Origin: Ktedonobacter racemifer DSM 44963
GTDB lineage: Bacteria; Chloroflexota; Ktedonobacteria; Ktedonobacterales; Ktedonobacteraceae
Reading direction: 5' to 3'
Assembly (NCBI RefSeq): GCF_000178855.1
Contig: NZ_ADVG01000002.1
Coordinates: 372,001-436,000 of the forward strand
Length of the DNA stretch: 64,000 bases
Below the pieces are notes generated by a model that ran no database searches, was not told the DNA's origin, and was given only the letters and a program-made list of their open reading frames with translations. The translations under genes were made by a program, and so were the position numbers. Positions 62,843 through 64,000 of the stretch are shown in pieces (the first letter of the stretch is position 1; each line of letters starts with the position of its first letter).

Positions 62843-64000
62843 TTACTCGTGTGGGAATGTCGCTTGCCGCATGTGCTGAGAGAGAAACAGCCATCCGGTG
62901 ATCAGAAGCAGGCCACTCCACACGATGCCCACGGTCGGCAACACGCCCAGGTGCTCCAGGCTCAGCCCGAGTGCAAAGGAGCCGAGGGTTTGGGCGCTGA
63001 ACAAGATCAGGCGAGAGACGCCATTGACGCGGCCTTGCAGGGCATCTGGAACGACAGCGAAGCGATAACTGTCCATGAAGATAGCACGGATCGAGTCAGA
63101 GAGAGCGATGGCAGCGAAGACGGCTCCCAACAGCAGTGGCGTCATGATGAAGCCATAGAGAGGGAAGAGCACCACGAACACGATCAGGGCACAGCGAAGC
63201 GTGAGACCTATGCGTATACGCCGCTGCAACGGCGGGCAGAGCGCCGCGCCAAGCAGGTTTCCGACGCCGCCACATGCCCCGATCAGGCCGTAGAGCACCG
63301 ACGGGATATGCTGCTGTTGCACAATGTCCAGGATGATAAGCATACTGGCTGTGATGGTGACGTTGACATAGCTGGAAATGAGGAAGATCGAGCGTATGAC
63401 CTCATGCTCCCACAGCCAGGTGAGCCCCTCGCGTACTTCTTGGAGCAGGTGGTGACGCTGCGTCCTCCGTTCATCTTGCATGGGCGAGCGTATGGAGAAG
63501 AGTGAGCTGAGCAAGATCAGAGAGGAAAGCGCGTCGGTGACGAACGGGAGCAACCTGCTGATGCTAAAGAGCAAGCTGCCCAGGGCGGGTCCGACAAGCG
63601 CGCTGGAGCCAACAATCACCTCGTTCTGTGCGACTGCTGTGGTGAGCTGGCTCTTTGGCACGATCCATGCCAGTGCTGCAAATTGGGCCAGCTCGTAGAA
63701 AAGCGAAATGGTTCCCAGGCCAAAGGCGATGGCGTAGAGGAGAAGCAGCCGCAGTAGTCCGCTGGAAAGGCCCAGCGCCAGGGGAATGCTCGCCACGCAC
63801 ACCATCAAGCAGAAGGTAGAGAGCAGCATCACGCGTTTGCGCGGCCAGCGATCCACCAGCGACCCGGCGGGGAGGCTCAACAGGACGTAGGGAAGCTGTC
63901 CCAGGCTATACGCGAGGGAGGCAGCAGCGATCGAACGCGTCAGTCCCACAATGAGCAGTGGAAACGCGAATTGTGTGCATGAAGTGCCGAGCGAGGAGAC
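62843..64000 (-). CDS. MFS transporter (5' partial)
   Basis: The frame stays open to the window edge: codons before the GTG at 63949 read SSLGTSCTQFAFPLLI, so the true start is outside. At least ten TM helices; MFS loop motif GSLVDRWPRKRVM after helix 2, and the central loop IRSPMQDERRTQRHHLLQEV. It resembles the enterobactin-exporter/MdtH-like group of drug or siderophore exporters (DUF894/MFS_3). Unlike the truncated MFS at 29.6 kb its C-terminus looks complete (LLLITGWLFLSQHMRQATF). Confidence 0.9.
   Translation of the reverse strand, partial: VSSLGTSCTQFAFPLLIVGLTRSIAAASLAYSLGQLPYVLLSLPAGSLVDRWPRKRVMLLSTFCLMVCVASIPLALGLSSGLLRLLLLYAIAFGLGTISLFYELAQFAALAWIVPKSQLTTAVAQNEVIVGSSALVGPALGSLLFSISRLLPFVTDALSSLILLSSLFSIRSPMQDERRTQRHHLLQEVREGLTWLWEHEVIRSIFLISSYVNVTITASMLIILDIVQQQHIPSVLYGLIGACGGVGNLLGAALCPPLQRRIRIGLTLRCALIVFVVLFPLYGFIMTPLLLGAVFAAIALSDSIRAIFMDSYRFAVVPDALQGRVNGVSRLILFSAQTLGSFALGLSLEHLGVLPTVGIVWSGLLLITGWLFLSQHMRQATFPHE

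Overview
This 64 kb window looks like accessory-rich chromosome of a large-genome Chloroflexota bacterium, probably of the class Ktedonobacteria. That assignment is inferred, not proven. It rests on the many TnpB-only IS605/IS1341-type elements, the mosaic gene content (NRPS, exopolysaccharide locus, secreted glycoside hydrolases, Mo-hydroxylase), the Tat-targeting motif 'FDxLT...SRRQ' on small secreted proteins, and the moderate GC. No rRNA and no convincing intact tRNA were seen.

Layout. 1-2.46 kb: C-terminal end of a non-ribosomal peptide synthetase (A-PCP-TE) whose adenylation code reads VDWVISLAD, the remembered beta-alanine code, with a Cys in the thioesterase nucleophile position. 2.6-14.5 kb: minus-strand exopolysaccharide operon (GT4, initiating sugar transferase, Wzc-like co-polymerase with a degenerate Walker A, Wzy-Wzx fusion, GT4, GT2, GH5), interrupted by a + strand TnpB element. 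14.8-18.9 kb: minus-strand set made of three Tat-targeted knottin-like mini-proteins plus a fourth relict, a MauE-double-thioredoxin fusion, TatA and TatC. I regard this as the best candidate for an undescribed system: secreted disulfide-rich peptides beside their own exporter and redox partner. 19-21.7 kb: a mobile-element graveyard with a MITE inside a transposon end hairpin, a chimeric broken TnpB, an integrase tail, a fold-back block and a tRNA-like sequence. 21.8-26.6 kb: NarL-type two-component system with a kinase-less paralogue of its sensor and a small membrane protein. 26.9-31.6 kb: secreted GH43, truncated MFS exporter and MerR regulator.

32-47 kb: densely invaded region. It holds a frameshifted TnpB, a MarR/lactonase pair with a 50-bp palindrome, an intact IS1380-family element with target duplication, an RRM protein, IS3 and Tn3 scraps, an ORF-less group II intron, a PQQ-type propeller protein cut by a TnpB element, and a second IS nested inside that TnpB. 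47.1-53.4 kb: tightly coupled operon in which the three subunits of a molybdenum hydroxylase are interleaved with a PLP decarboxylase and a cysteine-synthase-like enzyme. 53.3-55.6 kb: OmpR-type two-component system converging on, and overlapping, the Mo-hydroxylase gene. 55.7-59.3 kb: secreted or anchored esterase, MBL-rhodanese sulfur enzyme and a secreted helical protein. 59.8-60.9 kb: D-threonine-aldolase-like enzyme. 61.3-62.7 kb: second copy of the 38.5-kb TnpB element, decayed. 62.8-64 kb: 5'-truncated MFS exporter running off the window.

All functional calls come from motifs read by eye; no database search was run.
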